From Saccharospirillum sp. (GTDB taxonomy: Bacteria > Pseudomonadota > Gammaproteobacteria > Pseudomonadales > Natronospirillaceae): a stretch of 64,000 bases of DNA. Of the stretch, positions 1 to 8,476 are shown piece after piece. The notes beneath the pieces were generated by a model, which ran no database searches, was not told the origin of the DNA, and saw only the letters and a program-made list of their open reading frames with translations. The DNA lies in the NCBI GenBank assembly GCA_022565595.1, contig JAIUML010000003.1, forward strand, positions 1 through 64,000. Reading direction: 5' to 3'. Position 1 is the stretch's first letter, and the number at the start of each line of letters is the position of its first letter. Both the position numbers and the translations under genes were made by a program.

Positions 1-149
1 ACCTCCGTTTGAAGGGAATTTGCAGCCTTGACGAGGCGTTGCATCCCGGCCACGGGCGAAACCCTGACGAGAATACACATTTTTCTGAGCCATTTCGGGC
101 CGAAGGTCCGAGCCGATACCAGCCCAGGCCGGACCCCGGCGCCCGCATT
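1..149 (-). promoter_or_regulatory. Spacer with ribosome-binding site of a minus-strand gene off the left edge
   Basis: The first bases read ACCTCC, which on the minus strand is GGAGGT, a near-perfect Shine-Dalgarno sequence. It implies a minus-strand gene whose start codon lies just left of the window, downstream of the DeoR regulator. The remaining roughly 140 bp to the DeoR stop show no convincing gene. A reading frame does run open to the edge, but its composition (Gly, Arg and Ser rich) does not look like protein. Confidence 0.5.
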
Positions 150-992
150 TCATTCGGACTCTTTCCTGGCAACGCGAACGGTCAAGCCTTCTGCCCGTAA
201 ACCTTCGATGCAAGAAACTTCCGTCTTGCTGTCCGTAATGAGGCAATCGAAATCCGAAAGCGCAGCGAAACGATGCAGCGCCCTTTGCTGAAACTTGCTA
301 TGGTCTGCCAGCAGAACCTTGCGAGTTGCCGCCTTTAACATCGACAACTTGGTTTCGACAATGATCGGTGACTGGTGAAAGGCCACCCCACCAATGATGG
401 CAGAAATGGAAACAAACACCGTATCAACCCTGACATTTTCGAGCTCGTTAATGGTCGAGTGCCCCAGGAATGCGTTACACCAGTTATAATACTCGCCGCC
501 CAGTCCGATCAATTTGATTTCATCCATGTCGCGCACGGCATTCATCACATTAATGGAGTTGGTCACAATCGTTAATGGCGCTTTTTGCTGCAAGAGCGGT
601 ACGAGCTGCATAACCGTAGTTGAATCATCCAGCAGAACCGTTGACCCAGTTTCCAAGTATTCCAGTGCTGTTCTAGCAATCTGCTTCTTTTCCCGGGTAT
701 GCAAACCCACACGGTACGCATCACTAGATTCCGACAAACTGGTCGGCATGACAGTGGCTACGCCCCTGTCTTTACGCAACAGACCACGGCGTGACAACTC
801 ATCGAGATCACGATGCACGGTCATCAGGCTGGTGTCAAACTGCTCTGCCAGATCTTCGATACGGATACTACCGGACGCAATTACAGCCTCCACCATTTTC
901 TGCCGTCGCTCCAACTGACGGGCTTGACGGGTATCGTTAGAGGCGGTTTCGGAAATGAATTGCTCGAGAGGCGTGTTCGCTGGACTGTTCAC
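150..992 (-). CDS. DeoR/GlpR-family transcriptional regulator (EryR-like candidate)
   Basis: The 280-residue product has a typical DeoR layout. An N-terminal winged helix-turn-helix spans about residues 28-85 (ERRQKMVEAVI, then the recognition region DTSLMTVHRDLDELSRRG). A DeoRC sugar-phosphate-sensing domain follows, with the family signatures LLDDSTTV, IVTNS and LLADHSKF. The start is GTG at 990-992 with GGTGG upstream. DeoR regulators usually sense a phosphorylated sugar intermediate and repress catabolic genes. In Brucella and Sinorhizobium a DeoR protein, EryR, precedes the triose-phosphate-isomerase-like and rpiB genes of erythritol catabolism. With erythritol-type genes nearby and a gene apparently following off the left edge, EryR is a reasonable guess, but the ligand is not readable from sequence. 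Confidence 0.85.
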   Translation of the reverse strand: MNSPANTPLEQFISETASNDTRQARQLERRQKMVEAVIASGSIRIEDLAEQFDTSLMTVHRDLDELSRRGLLRKDRGVATVMPTSLSESSDAYRVGLHTREKKQIARTALEYLETGSTVLLDDSTTVMQLVPLLQQKAPLTIVTNSINVMNAVRDMDEIKLIGLGGEYYNWCNAFLGHSTINELENVRVDTVFVSISAIIGGVAFHQSPIIVETKLSMLKAATRKVLLADHSKFQQRALHRFAALSDFDCLITDSKTEVSCIEGLRAEGLTVRVARKESE

Positions 993-1016
993 TTAATCTG
1001 ACCACCAGGTTTTAAT

Positions 1017-1054
1017 GCAGTTTGACGCTTTATACGGCAGTTTAGCGTTTATAT
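1017..1054 (-). promoter_or_regulatory. Direct repeat upstream of the DeoR gene, candidate operator
   Basis: Two similar 18-bp units, GCAGTTTGACGCTTTATA (1017-1034) and GCAGTTTAGCGTTTATAT (1037-1054), are spaced 20 bp apart, about two helical turns. They lie just upstream of the DeoR start at 992. Tandem operator half-sites are typical of DeoR/GlpR regulators, so autoregulation is plausible. This is inference from position and repetition. Confidence 0.45.
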
Positions 1055-1202
1055 TGTTGAATTCCTAATACATCAGTCAAGCCAGATATACACACTGATC
1101 CGCCAGAACACATTCTGTCGCAGGCACTTTACTATTTTCCCTCACCGCTCCAGGTAGACATCCAAGCGCTCCAAAGCTGTATTACACGCTAAGCTGCTCG
1201 GT

Positions 1203-1800
1203 TTACTCGAGAACGAAAGGTGCGACATAGCGATCGACATTATCCGGAGTGATCAGCAAGCAGGCGATGAGTTACTTCTCCTGGTCAACTCCAGTTTTAC
1301 CCGCACGGATAGAGCGATCTGCCTGGTGTACAGCCTCTTCTGCAAAAATAGCCACTGGCTGAAGTACGGTGAAAGCCATCTCTCCGGCACGGATGGCTTC
1401 AATGGCATCTGGATTACCGAAAAAGCCACCAACTACAACCCCGTCAAGACGCCCGGCTTATTTAAGCGCTGCGATCGCACCTGATGCCATTTCATCATTA
1501 CCGGAGATCACACCATTGATCACAGGGTTAGCCTGCATCATATTTTGTATGCGGTTGTTGCCTTGGGTACGGTCCCGGTTGGCAACCTCAGAACCACCTG
1601 AGCCAAGCCCGGATACTGGTCAATCACCGTACGGTAACCACTGGAGCGTGTCGCCGTATTGTTGTCGGAAGGGTCACCAAACAACTCAACATAGCAGCCA
1701 TCACCGTTCATTAACTCAGCCCAGTAAGCCGCTCCGAGAGCTGCACCTTGCGCATTGTTAGACATCACCTGTGCCCGGGCCAGACCAAAGCGCTGACGAG
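1203..1800 (-). pseudogene. Decayed ribose-type ABC sugar-binding protein (C-terminal part)
   Basis: Minus-strand translation gives the C-terminal two thirds of a type-1 periplasmic sugar-binding protein (RbsB family). Recognisable pieces are RFGLARAQVMSNNAQGAAL, ELFGDPSDNNTATRSSGYRT, GVISGNDEMASGAIAALK, AFTVLQPVAIFAEEAV and the terminal LITPDNVDRYVAPFVLE. The frame is broken by at least one frameshift (around 1585) and two in-frame TAA codons, after ALK and after VDQEK. The N-terminus and signal peptide are gone. The segment 1538-1768 remains open but is only a fragment. It is probably the relic of a sugar or polyol importer that once served the neighbouring polyol genes. Confidence 0.85.
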
Positions 1801-1900
1801 GAAAATGGGACTCCCTGCGTTTATTACACCCACCCTCAAGCTATTTTTTAACCCTTTCCATTTGGCATGGACCTTCAAAATGGATCATTTTATCTTCTTT

Positions 1901-1914
1901 TGTTCATATGAACA
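1901..1914. promoter_or_regulatory. Perfect 14-bp palindrome TGTTCATATGAACA, candidate operator
   Basis: TGTTCATATGAACA is a perfect palindrome about 100 bp upstream of the decayed sugar-binding gene on the minus strand. Closely related CATATG-centred sites occur at 2311, 16520, 16539 and 17875, each upstream of an island gene. The site may bind one of the SorC regulators or the DeoR regulator. The binding protein is not established. Confidence 0.5.
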
Positions 1915-2310
1915 GTGAAAGTATGGCAAATAAGGCCTTGAAAGCCCAGAAATAGCGGCTCGAATAAATGGAAGCGAATCAGAAGTTTTAGGGGAATTTG
2001 CTCGAGTGGCATGAGAGATTAAGGCAGAGCTTACTTATTACAGGAAGACTTCTTCCCCCTCCTTCTTGAGTCTCACCTTCAGTCCAGTAGAGGCTTGAAA
2101 AGTCAGATATTCAGTAAAATAGGCGCTATAAGCATCACTCATTGAAGCTCATATCAACCATATTTCGATGTTTTTCAGCATGGTTCATAATACCCAATCA
2201 GTTTTCATCCAATGTTGTCGCACTGAATTTTTGGACTAAAGGTTCTTATGAATCATTCGAACTAAATTATTGACGCGGCTTGTTTCTGTGCTTATCATTT
2301 GATCTGCCGC

Positions 2311-2324
2311 CAATCATATGAACA
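2311..2324. promoter_or_regulatory. CATATG-type operator candidate upstream of phnD
   Basis: CAATCATATGAACA matches TGATCATATGAACA (17875-17888, upstream of rpiB) at 12 of 14 positions. It lies about 100 bp before the phnD start. If it is functional, the phosphonate-type importer is in the same regulon as the polyol genes. Confidence 0.4.
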
Positions 2325-2422
2325 CACCCTTAATACACTTACGAAGCGGGTCCAACTGGATGTTCATTGTCGGCTAACCATGCCTTAGGCATGCAATGGA
2401 CCGCCTCCAATGGAGAACAAGC

Positions 2423-3412
2423 ATGAAAATAAATAAGAAATTGTTTCCCGTCAGCCTCCCAACTGCCGCGTTGATCGCATCCGCTTTACTGTTCGGTATC
2501 AGTGGACAGGCGCTGGCCAACTGCGAACGCGGTGCGCTGGATGTAATGTATTGTGACGAGAATGGTGACATGGTTGCCGATTTACCAACCGATGAGTCTC
2601 AGTGGGTAGATCCGAATACATTGATTTTTGCTTATACTCCGGTTGAAGATCCGGCAATTTATTCAGACATATGGCAGCCATTCATTGACCACCTGTCTGA
2701 CGTGACGGGTCGGGATGTACGATTCTTTGCTGTGCAGTCGAACTCGGCGCAGGTAGAAGCTATGCGTAGCGGACGTCTGCACATTGCCGGTTTCTCTACG
2801 GGCCCGACGCCGTTTGCGGTTAATCTGGCCGGTGCAGTGCCGTTTGCGCTGATGGGCTCTGACGATGGTCAGTTTGGCTATACCTTACAAGTGTTTTCGC
2901 GGGCAGACTCAGATATCTATGAAATGAAAGATTTGATTGGTCGTAAGGTAGCACATACTAGCCCTACCTCTAATTCAGGGCATATGGCACCACAAGTCCT
3001 TTTCCCAGAATTGGGTGTAGTGCCGGGCGAAGACTATGAGATCGCTTTTTCTGGCAGTAATGACCAGTCCCTGCTGGGCCTTTTGGCAGGTGATTATGAT
3101 GTGTCTCTAAATGCCTCTGAAGTAGTTGAACGCATGGCGGCACGTGGACTGTATGACCCTAATGATGTTCGTCTGGTCTGGGAGTCCAGCGACTTCCCGA
3201 CAACCTCCTATAACCATGCTCACAATCTGCATCCCGATTTAGTAGAGAAAATTAAGGAAGCATTTTTTAGCTTTGAATTTGCGGGCACAGAGTTAGGCGA
3301 AGAATTTGAGGGGGTCGACAAATTCATACCTATTAACTATAAGGATGCTTGGGCAATAATTAGAGGAATTCAGGAAGCGAACGGCATTCAATACACTCGC
3401 GATAACCTTTAA
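2423..3412 (+). CDS. phnD: Phosphonate/phosphite-family ABC substrate-binding protein PhnD
   Basis: The 329-residue product is the periplasmic solute receptor of a phosphonate-family ABC importer. The start is ATG 2423 with GGAGAAC just upstream, giving a signal peptide MKINKKLFPVS...GQALA; the longer upstream reading lacks a signal sequence. The mature protein shows the PhnD fold signatures TPVEDPAIYSDIWQPF, a ligand-loop region around FSTGPTPFAVN, and the hinge segment HTSPTSNSGHMAPQ. It is followed by phnC and two phnE genes. No C-P lyase, phosphonatase or phosphite dehydrogenase gene lies nearby, so the ligand could be phosphonate, phosphite, phosphate or another phosphorylated compound. 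Confidence 0.88.
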   Translation: MKINKKLFPVSLPTAALIASALLFGISGQALANCERGALDVMYCDENGDMVADLPTDESQWVDPNTLIFAYTPVEDPAIYSDIWQPFIDHLSDVTGRDVRFFAVQSNSAQVEAMRSGRLHIAGFSTGPTPFAVNLAGAVPFALMGSDDGQFGYTLQVFSRADSDIYEMKDLIGRKVAHTSPTSNSGHMAPQVLFPELGVVPGEDYEIAFSGSNDQSLLGLLAGDYDVSLNASEVVERMAARGLYDPNDVRLVWESSDFPTTSYNHAHNLHPDLVEKIKEAFFSFEFAGTELGEEFEGVDKFIPINYKDAWAIIRGIQEANGIQYTRDNL

Positions 3413-3420
3413 TAAAAACT

Positions 3421-3448
3421 GATACCTCCACCTGCCGGTGGAGGTATC
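3421..3448 (+). other. Perfect intercistronic stem-loop between phnD and phnC
   Basis: GATACCTCCACC (3421-3432) pairs exactly with GGTGGAGGTATC (3437-3448) across a TGCC loop. No T-tract follows. It is better explained as an mRNA-stabilising or attenuating hairpin that raises binding-protein expression over the ATPase and permeases, a common arrangement in ABC operons, than as a full terminator. Confidence 0.75.
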
Positions 3449-3464
3449 GTTGGGAGTGATTCAT

Positions 3465-4274
3465 ATGTTAGAGATTTCTAACCTCGTCAAGCGATACGGG
3501 CACAACGAACCTGTTCTGGAAGGACTGGACCTGACTGTTGATGGCAGTAGTGTGGTGGCTATCGTCGGTGCCTCCGGTGCGGGCAAAAGCACCATGTTGC
3601 GCTGCATCAATCGGCTGGTTGAGCCGACGTCTGGATCTATCAAGTTGAATGGCAGTGAACTGGTCAACCTCCGGGGCAGTGCGCTTAGGCATGCACGGCG
3701 CCGTATCGGCATGGTGTTTCAGGGGTTCAATCTGATTGATCGTCTGACAGTGATGGAAAATGTCTTGTCGGGTCGTCTTGGTTACGTTTCCTTTTATCAG
3801 GCCCTGACACGGCGTTACCCGCAGAATGATATTGATCGGGCTTTTCAACTGATGGATCGTGTAGGCATCGGTCATTACGCTGACAAACGGGCTGATCAGC
3901 TATCAGGCGGTGAGCGTCAGCGTGTGGCGGTGGTGCGTGCTTTGATGCAGGAACCAGAAATCTTGCTGGCAGATGAACCGACAGCATCGCTTGACCCGAA
4001 AACGTCCCAGCAGATCATGAGCCTGTTACAGACCCTGGCCAGTGAAATGTCACTACCAGTGCTTATCAATATACACAACGTAACCCAGGCCCGCATGTAC
4101 ACCGACCGTATTGTCGGGATGCGTCATGGCCAGATGATTTTTGACGGAGTGCCCAAGGAGTTTAACCAGAACGCACTCGACGCCATTTACGGGGGTATCG
4201 AGTCACCGGAAGAAGATGGTGACAACACAGCCGATAAAGATTCAGCGACCCAACAGGGGGGGGTAGTGGCATGA
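3465..4274 (+). CDS. phnC: Phosphonate ABC transporter ATP-binding protein PhnC
   Basis: The 269-residue ABC ATPase energises the importer. It has Walker A GASGAGKST, the Q-loop region GMVFQGFNL, signature LSGGERQR and Walker B ILLADEPTASLDP, followed by an H-loop region around NIHNVTQA. The length and the insert LGYVSFYQALTRRYP are typical of PhnC. ATG 3465 is preferred over an upstream in-frame codon because it has a GGGAG ribosome site and begins MLEISNLVKRYG, the normal ABC start. The stop overlaps the next start in an ATGA arrangement. Confidence 0.9.
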   Translation: MLEISNLVKRYGHNEPVLEGLDLTVDGSSVVAIVGASGAGKSTMLRCINRLVEPTSGSIKLNGSELVNLRGSALRHARRRIGMVFQGFNLIDRLTVMENVLSGRLGYVSFYQALTRRYPQNDIDRAFQLMDRVGIGHYADKRADQLSGGERQRVAVVRALMQEPEILLADEPTASLDPKTSQQIMSLLQTLASEMSLPVLINIHNVTQARMYTDRIVGMRHGQMIFDGVPKEFNQNALDAIYGGIESPEEDGDNTADKDSATQQGGVVA

Positions 4275-5089
4275 CCGACTTCAGAACTGCCTCTGGCGCT
4301 CTGCCAGGCAGGGTCTGGAAGAAGCCGCCTTTTATAGCCAACCCCTGGATTCGCTATGGCTTGTTCGCAGTTACCCTGATTTACCTGTACTGGGCCTTTT
4401 CAACTCTGCCGTTCAACTGGACTCGCATCTCCGAAGGCTTGCCACGTGCAGCACGTATTTTTAGTGGTGGGTTTCCACCAAGTTTTGAACGGGCAAGTTT
4501 GATGTGGACGGGTTTCAAGGAAAGCTTTCAGATTGCATTTCTGGCCACTTTGCTGGGCGTGATGCTGTCTGTGCCGATCGCCGTGATGGCGGCAAAAAAT
4601 GTCGCACCATTGCCAATCTATCTGCTCGGCCGTAGCTTGATCATCATTTCGCGCAGTTTCCACCCCGTGATTGTAGCGATCCTGTTTGTCGCTGCAGTGG
4701 GGTTCGGTCCTTTGGCGGGCATTCTGACGTTAACCCTATACTCCGTCGGTTTTGTCGGCAAAATGCTGGCCGAGGAAGTCGAAGAGATCGACTGGGGCCA
4801 GGTTGAAGCCATGCGATCGGTGGGTGCCGGTTACCTTAAAGTGCTGATTTATGCAGTGTTTCCCCAAATTCTGCCACGTCAGATCGGGCTGTCGATGTAC
4901 CAGCTTGACAGTAATCTGAGAGCATCAGCCGTGGTGGGTATTGTCGGCGCCGGTGGTATTGGCGGAACCCTGATGAATGCCTTTGGACGTTACGATTACG
5001 ATTTCGCCTTTGCCATTCTGTTACTGATCATAGGCATCATTCTGGTCAGTGAAGGAATCAGCGGGTGGGTGAGGAAAAAGATATGGTAG
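4271..5089 (+). CDS. phnE: Phosphonate ABC transporter permease PhnE (first copy)
   Basis: The 272-residue inner-membrane permease has about six hydrophobic segments. The BPD-transport EAA-like loop reads EEVEEIDWGQVEAMRSVGA, followed by VVGIVGAGGIGG, which is typical of PhnE. The start overlaps phnC by 4 nt (ATGA), suggesting translational coupling. It pairs with the second PhnE to form a heterodimeric channel, an arrangement seen in many phnCDE1E2 operons. Confidence 0.9.
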   Translation: MTDFRTASGALPGRVWKKPPFIANPWIRYGLFAVTLIYLYWAFSTLPFNWTRISEGLPRAARIFSGGFPPSFERASLMWTGFKESFQIAFLATLLGVMLSVPIAVMAAKNVAPLPIYLLGRSLIIISRSFHPVIVAILFVAAVGFGPLAGILTLTLYSVGFVGKMLAEEVEEIDWGQVEAMRSVGAGYLKVLIYAVFPQILPRQIGLSMYQLDSNLRASAVVGIVGAGGIGGTLMNAFGRYDYDFAFAILLLIIGIILVSEGISGWVRKKIW

Positions 5090-5892
5090 ATCATGCCGCA
5101 AAACTGACTGATAGAGTATGGTCCCGATATGACCGCAAGGAACAGTGGGCGCGTTATGCCATCTATTTGGTGACCCTGTTTGCCATTGTCTGGGCGGTTC
5201 GGGACATTGATATTTTTTGGCCTTGGGTGTGGGATGCTCCCAACCAGATCCAGAATCTGGGTGCACGCATGTGGCCACCCGAAATCAGTGCGTGGCAAGC
5301 GATTCTCAATGCGATGCTCGAAACCGTGCACATTGCCACGTTGTCGTCCATGCTGACCATCTTTATCGCGTTGCCGGTGTCCTACATTGCTGCGCAGAAC
5401 ACTACGCCCAACAAGGCTATGTTGTGGCTGGGCCGTTTTATCTTGGTCTCCAGTCGCTCGGTAAACACTATCATCTGGGCACTGTTGTTCGTCGCAATAT
5501 TCGGCCCTGGGGTATTGGCCGGTATTCTGGCTGTAATGTTCCGGTCCATCGGATTCGTCGGCAAGCTGATGGGTGAGGCTATAGAAGAAATTGACCGTCG
5601 TCCTGTGGAAGCCATGGAAGCAACAGGTGCCAGCAAGATGAAAATTGTCCTGTACGCCATTGTGCCTCAGGTAATGCCGGCATTTTTTGCCATCATCATT
5701 CTGCGCTGGGACGTCAATATCCGCGAATCGACCGTGCTCGGTCTGGTGGGTGCCGGTGGTATCGGCATGATGCTTCAGGGGTCCATTGACATGTTTGCCT
5801 GGCAAACTGTTGCCACCATACTGCTCGCCATACTCGTACTTGTGATTCTGGGCGAAGCGGTGACCAGTGTATTACGGAAAAAAGTCATATGA
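5083..5892 (+). CDS. phnE: Phosphonate ABC transporter permease PhnE (second copy)
   Basis: The 269-residue PhnE paralogue has the EAA-like loop EAIEEIDRRPVEAMEATGA and the segment STVLGLVGAGGIGMML. ATG 5083 was chosen because GAGGAA lies at good spacing; a GTG at 5065 in the same frame is possible. The gene overlaps the first phnE by 7 nt. It is the last clear gene of the operon; the downstream phosphatase is separated by about 290 bp. Confidence 0.9.
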   Translation: MVDHAAKLTDRVWSRYDRKEQWARYAIYLVTLFAIVWAVRDIDIFWPWVWDAPNQIQNLGARMWPPEISAWQAILNAMLETVHIATLSSMLTIFIALPVSYIAAQNTTPNKAMLWLGRFILVSSRSVNTIIWALLFVAIFGPGVLAGILAVMFRSIGFVGKLMGEAIEEIDRRPVEAMEATGASKMKIVLYAIVPQVMPAFFAIIILRWDVNIRESTVLGLVGAGGIGMMLQGSIDMFAWQTVATILLAILVLVILGEAVTSVLRKKVI

Positions 5893-6185
5893 CATAAATA
5901 ATAACTATTTATTGTAATGATCAATTTGGGTTTGCCAAGTGTTCAGGAACAAGGCGGATTCTTGAAGGCTTATCTAAACCCGTCAAGCGAGTCCATCGCA
6001 GTGGCTGGATGCCTGGCAAAGCCTCACAGGGATAGTCCAAAGACCCCTTGTCTGCGTTGCCTTACTTGGTGAGGGCTACCGACATTACGAAGAAAGCCGC
6101 TTTGCCAATGACACTTTTGGTCAATCGCAGAGTCGAGTGCTGAATTATTAAGAGGCTCCTTAGGTTACTATAGGAAGGTTAATTA
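5893..6185. other. Intergenic gap between phnE and the PHP gene
   Basis: This is a spacer of about 290 bp. A plus-strand frame from about 5928 to 6079 stays open for roughly 50 codons but has no start or recognisable domain. An AT-only inverted repeat (ATAAATA 5894-5900 with TATTTAT 5906-5912) directly follows phnE and might mark transcript end. Nothing else is recognised. Confidence 0.35.
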
Positions 6186-6947
6186 ATGAAAATACTAACA
6201 GACATTCATATGCATACTGTTGCTAGTAATCATGCATATAGCACAGTTCATGACTACTGGAGTTTTTCTATCGATAGAGGATTGCAATTATTTGGCTTAT
6301 CAGACCATGCCCCTGACATGCCGGATGGTGCCCACGCATGGCATTTTGGAAACAGAAAAGTCCTTCCCAGGATATACAAGAATGTTGCGATGCTTCGAGG
6401 TATAGAAGCAAATATACAGCCACCTGGTGGTGGTATTGACATACCCCATAATATGCTCCCCTACTTAGACTATGTTATTGCAAGTCTTCATGAACCAGTA
6501 TTTCCACCCAGTAGCGACCGAAAGGCCAATACTACTGCAGTAATAAATACTATAAGTTCAGGGAAGTGCCAGGTTCTTGGTCATTTAGGAAACCCAAATT
6601 ATCCTATTTTCTATGAAGAGGTTGTGCGAGCAGCAAAGGATAATAACGTAGTAATTGAAATAAATAATAGCTCATTTACTCACTCGAGACCTGGGAGCAA
6701 ACCGAACTGCGTGAAGTTGATGGAACTTACAGAAAAATTAAACTGGAAGGTATCCTTTAGCAGTGATTCACACAGCGCTTTTACTGTAGGCGAGTTTGCT
6801 ACCTCTATTGAAGTCGCAAAATCAATAGGCTTCCCAGAGTCTAAGATCGTAAATGCTACCGCAAAACGATTCCTGTCTTTTTTAGCTGAGCATGGTAAGC
6901 CAGTTGCAAGTGAGCTTAATGAATGGTCAAAACAATTTTCTGAGTAG
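6186..6947 (+). CDS. YcdX-type PHP-domain metallophosphatase
   Basis: The 253-residue PHP-superfamily protein closely resembles E. coli YcdX, a trinuclear-zinc phosphatase of broad substrate range. Metal-ligand motifs are visible in order: DIHMHTVAS (residues 6-14), SDHAPDMPD, RGIEANI, SLHEPVF, LGHLGNP, EINNSS and SDSHSAFTVGEF. It begins with ATG after AGGAAGG-like purines. The gene is clearly more AT-rich than the phn and ery genes. It sits between a phosphonate-type importer and a sugar-phosphate regulator, so a role in hydrolysing an imported phosphorylated compound is possible but unproven. Confidence 0.85.
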   Translation: MKILTDIHMHTVASNHAYSTVHDYWSFSIDRGLQLFGLSDHAPDMPDGAHAWHFGNRKVLPRIYKNVAMLRGIEANIQPPGGGIDIPHNMLPYLDYVIASLHEPVFPPSSDRKANTTAVINTISSGKCQVLGHLGNPNYPIFYEEVVRAAKDNNVVIEINNSSFTHSRPGSKPNCVKLMELTEKLNWKVSFSSDSHSAFTVGEFATSIEVAKSIGFPESKIVNATAKRFLSFLAEHGKPVASELNEWSKQFSE

Positions 6948-7495
6948 TTGACCCTATAAAGAATCCGATTTAGCCGGTGGTCTGATAGAGCTCTTCTTCA
7001 AACACTTATTTCTTAGCTACAGAAATTTTACAGGGAACGAAACCATAAAGACTTAAACGATCATGGCACTTAGCGCGGCGTCTTTCTTCCGGGTGGTTAT
7101 CGATATCATCTTCAGCCGCGTTAAGCTTGTTTAATCAGTGAAAACTATTGGCTAGGACAGCCGTTCATTACTAGACGTTCTTTTGAGCAATACTCCTGCG
7201 TGACAACCTGATACCTCATAAATTATATTCTAGATAATCATGACAAAGCGAAGAACCCAGACAAAATAGCAAGCTCTCGGGTATCAAAAAAAGCAATCCG
7301 GCCTGCTCATTCTTCTGTTCTGCTCCGAGCAGACAATCAGCTCTGCTAATTTCTAATAACCACACTTAATGAACAGAACGATAAATACATTAGAGACTGA
7401 TCAAAGCATTCTTGCATTAAATTTATAAGTAAAATAATTTTTTGACTTTCCAAAATTCTGCCGTTGTATGCTGAGTAAAGTAGTAGTAAGTGTGG
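6948..7495. other. AT-rich gap with a possible gene remnant
   Basis: No gene is convincing here. On the minus strand about 7016-7138 there is a 40-codon open stretch ending in a stop, containing NHPEERRRAKCHDRLSLYG. It reads like the C-terminus of a lost protein, possibly mobile-element derived, but the family is not recognised. The stretch 7180-7480 is strongly AT-rich. Confidence 0.3.
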
Positions 7496-8476
7496 TCAGT
7501 GACTAGGTTTTGTCGTCAAATCAGCAAGTTCCAGGATGGTCAGAGCATTAGTTGTACTGGTTGCCAATGTATCAATAACTCCTGTACGTAGTGCACCAAG
7601 AATTCCTGAGACCTTTGTGTTTTCACTGGCTATAGCAATCACATCAGGAATTCTCTTCAAATCATTAATATCCAGTCCGATCACTCTACCCCGCATGGCC
7701 GGCTGAGTCTCCTCGCCACGAATGTCAATGAAATCATAGCCCATGATATCTCCCACTGTCCCGGCGAGTCTAGCCTCTGCGATCTCTTGGGGAGAAAACC
7801 ATCCCATGCGTACCATGTTGCTGTCTTCGCTCATGTCACCCACACCTACGAGCGCCAGATCTGCCCGACGCGCACGGTCGAGAGTCTGCTTTACGGTAGA
7901 ATTCTTTTGCAATGCTTCCCTAACTGCCGGATCCTGAACAAGGGCGGGTGCATAAAGGGTTTCACTTTCACCACCAAATTTTGCGGCCAGCCTCCGGCAA
8001 ATGTGATCCGGATTCATATACTCACCTGCTTTTAAAGAGCCACCAATTGCCGAAACGAACGCAGCAGAACAAGTGGATTGAGTGAATACATTATTGGCTA
8101 TAGAACCAACATTTCTACCCATACCGACCGCCACGATAGTGTTGTCCTCGAGGCGGCGAGTGAGATAGTCTGCGACCAGTGCCGCTACTGCACTGCGTTG
8201 ACGGGTGGCATCGGAAAAATCTGGAGCGACCAAAGCCCGCTTTATACCAAATTTTTCAACCAAGCTCGACTCCAGGTTAGCACTGACACCCGGATGGTGC
8301 CGGACCCTGACATCGACGATACCCACTGTTTGTGCTTTTTTGAGTAGCCGACCCACCTTGACTCGTGAAATATGGAGTTTCCTAGATATATTCTCCTGTG
8401 TTTCTCCTTCAACGTAATAAAGGCTGGCAATTTCAGTCAGTAATGCTATTTCCGAGTCCGCTAATAGTTCGCTCAT
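7496..8476 (-). CDS. SorC-family sugar-responsive transcriptional regulator (copy 1)
   Basis: The 326-residue product has an N-terminal helix-turn-helix (about residues 14-50, EGETQENISRKLHISRVKVGRLL). A SorC sugar-binding domain follows, with AVGMGRNVG, AAFVSAIGGSL, ALVGVGDM and the C-terminal IASENTKVSGILGALRTGVIDTL. Such proteins sense sugar phosphates. ATG 8476 fits homologous starts; a longer reading to 8506 adds ten unsupported residues. The protein is nearly identical through its second half to the SorC protein at 16689-17648, so the two are recent paralogues. It is alone on its strand in an AT-rich area. Confidence 0.88.
   Translation of the reverse strand: MSELLADSEIALLTEIASLYYVEGETQENISRKLHISRVKVGRLLKKAQTVGIVDVRVRHHPGVSANLESSLVEKFGIKRALVAPDFSDATRQRSAVAALVADYLTRRLEDNTIVAVGMGRNVGSIANNVFTQSTCSAAFVSAIGGSLKAGEYMNPDHICRRLAAKFGGESETLYAPALVQDPAVREALQKNSTVKQTLDRARRADLALVGVGDMSEDSNMVRMGWFSPQEIAEARLAGTVGDIMGYDFIDIRGEETQPAMRGRVIGLDINDLKRIPDVIAIASENTKVSGILGALRTGVIDTLATSTTNALTILELADLTTKPSH

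Larger units (their letters stand above)
1801..2422. other. AT-rich intergenic region with candidate operators
   Basis: This is a gap of about 620 bp between the decayed sugar-binding gene and phnD. No coding sequence is convincing. It holds two CATATG-centred operator candidates, listed separately. The AT-rich stretch at 2100-2340 probably carries the phnD promoter, though no clear -35/-10 pair was assigned. Confidence 0.5.

Noticed and set aside
3458..3471. CATATG-type sequence at the phnC start and another (GTCATATGAC) at the end of the second phnE
   Set aside because: Both overlap start or stop codons inside an operon and lack the outer TGAT/TGTT bases of the upstream sites; likely coincidence.
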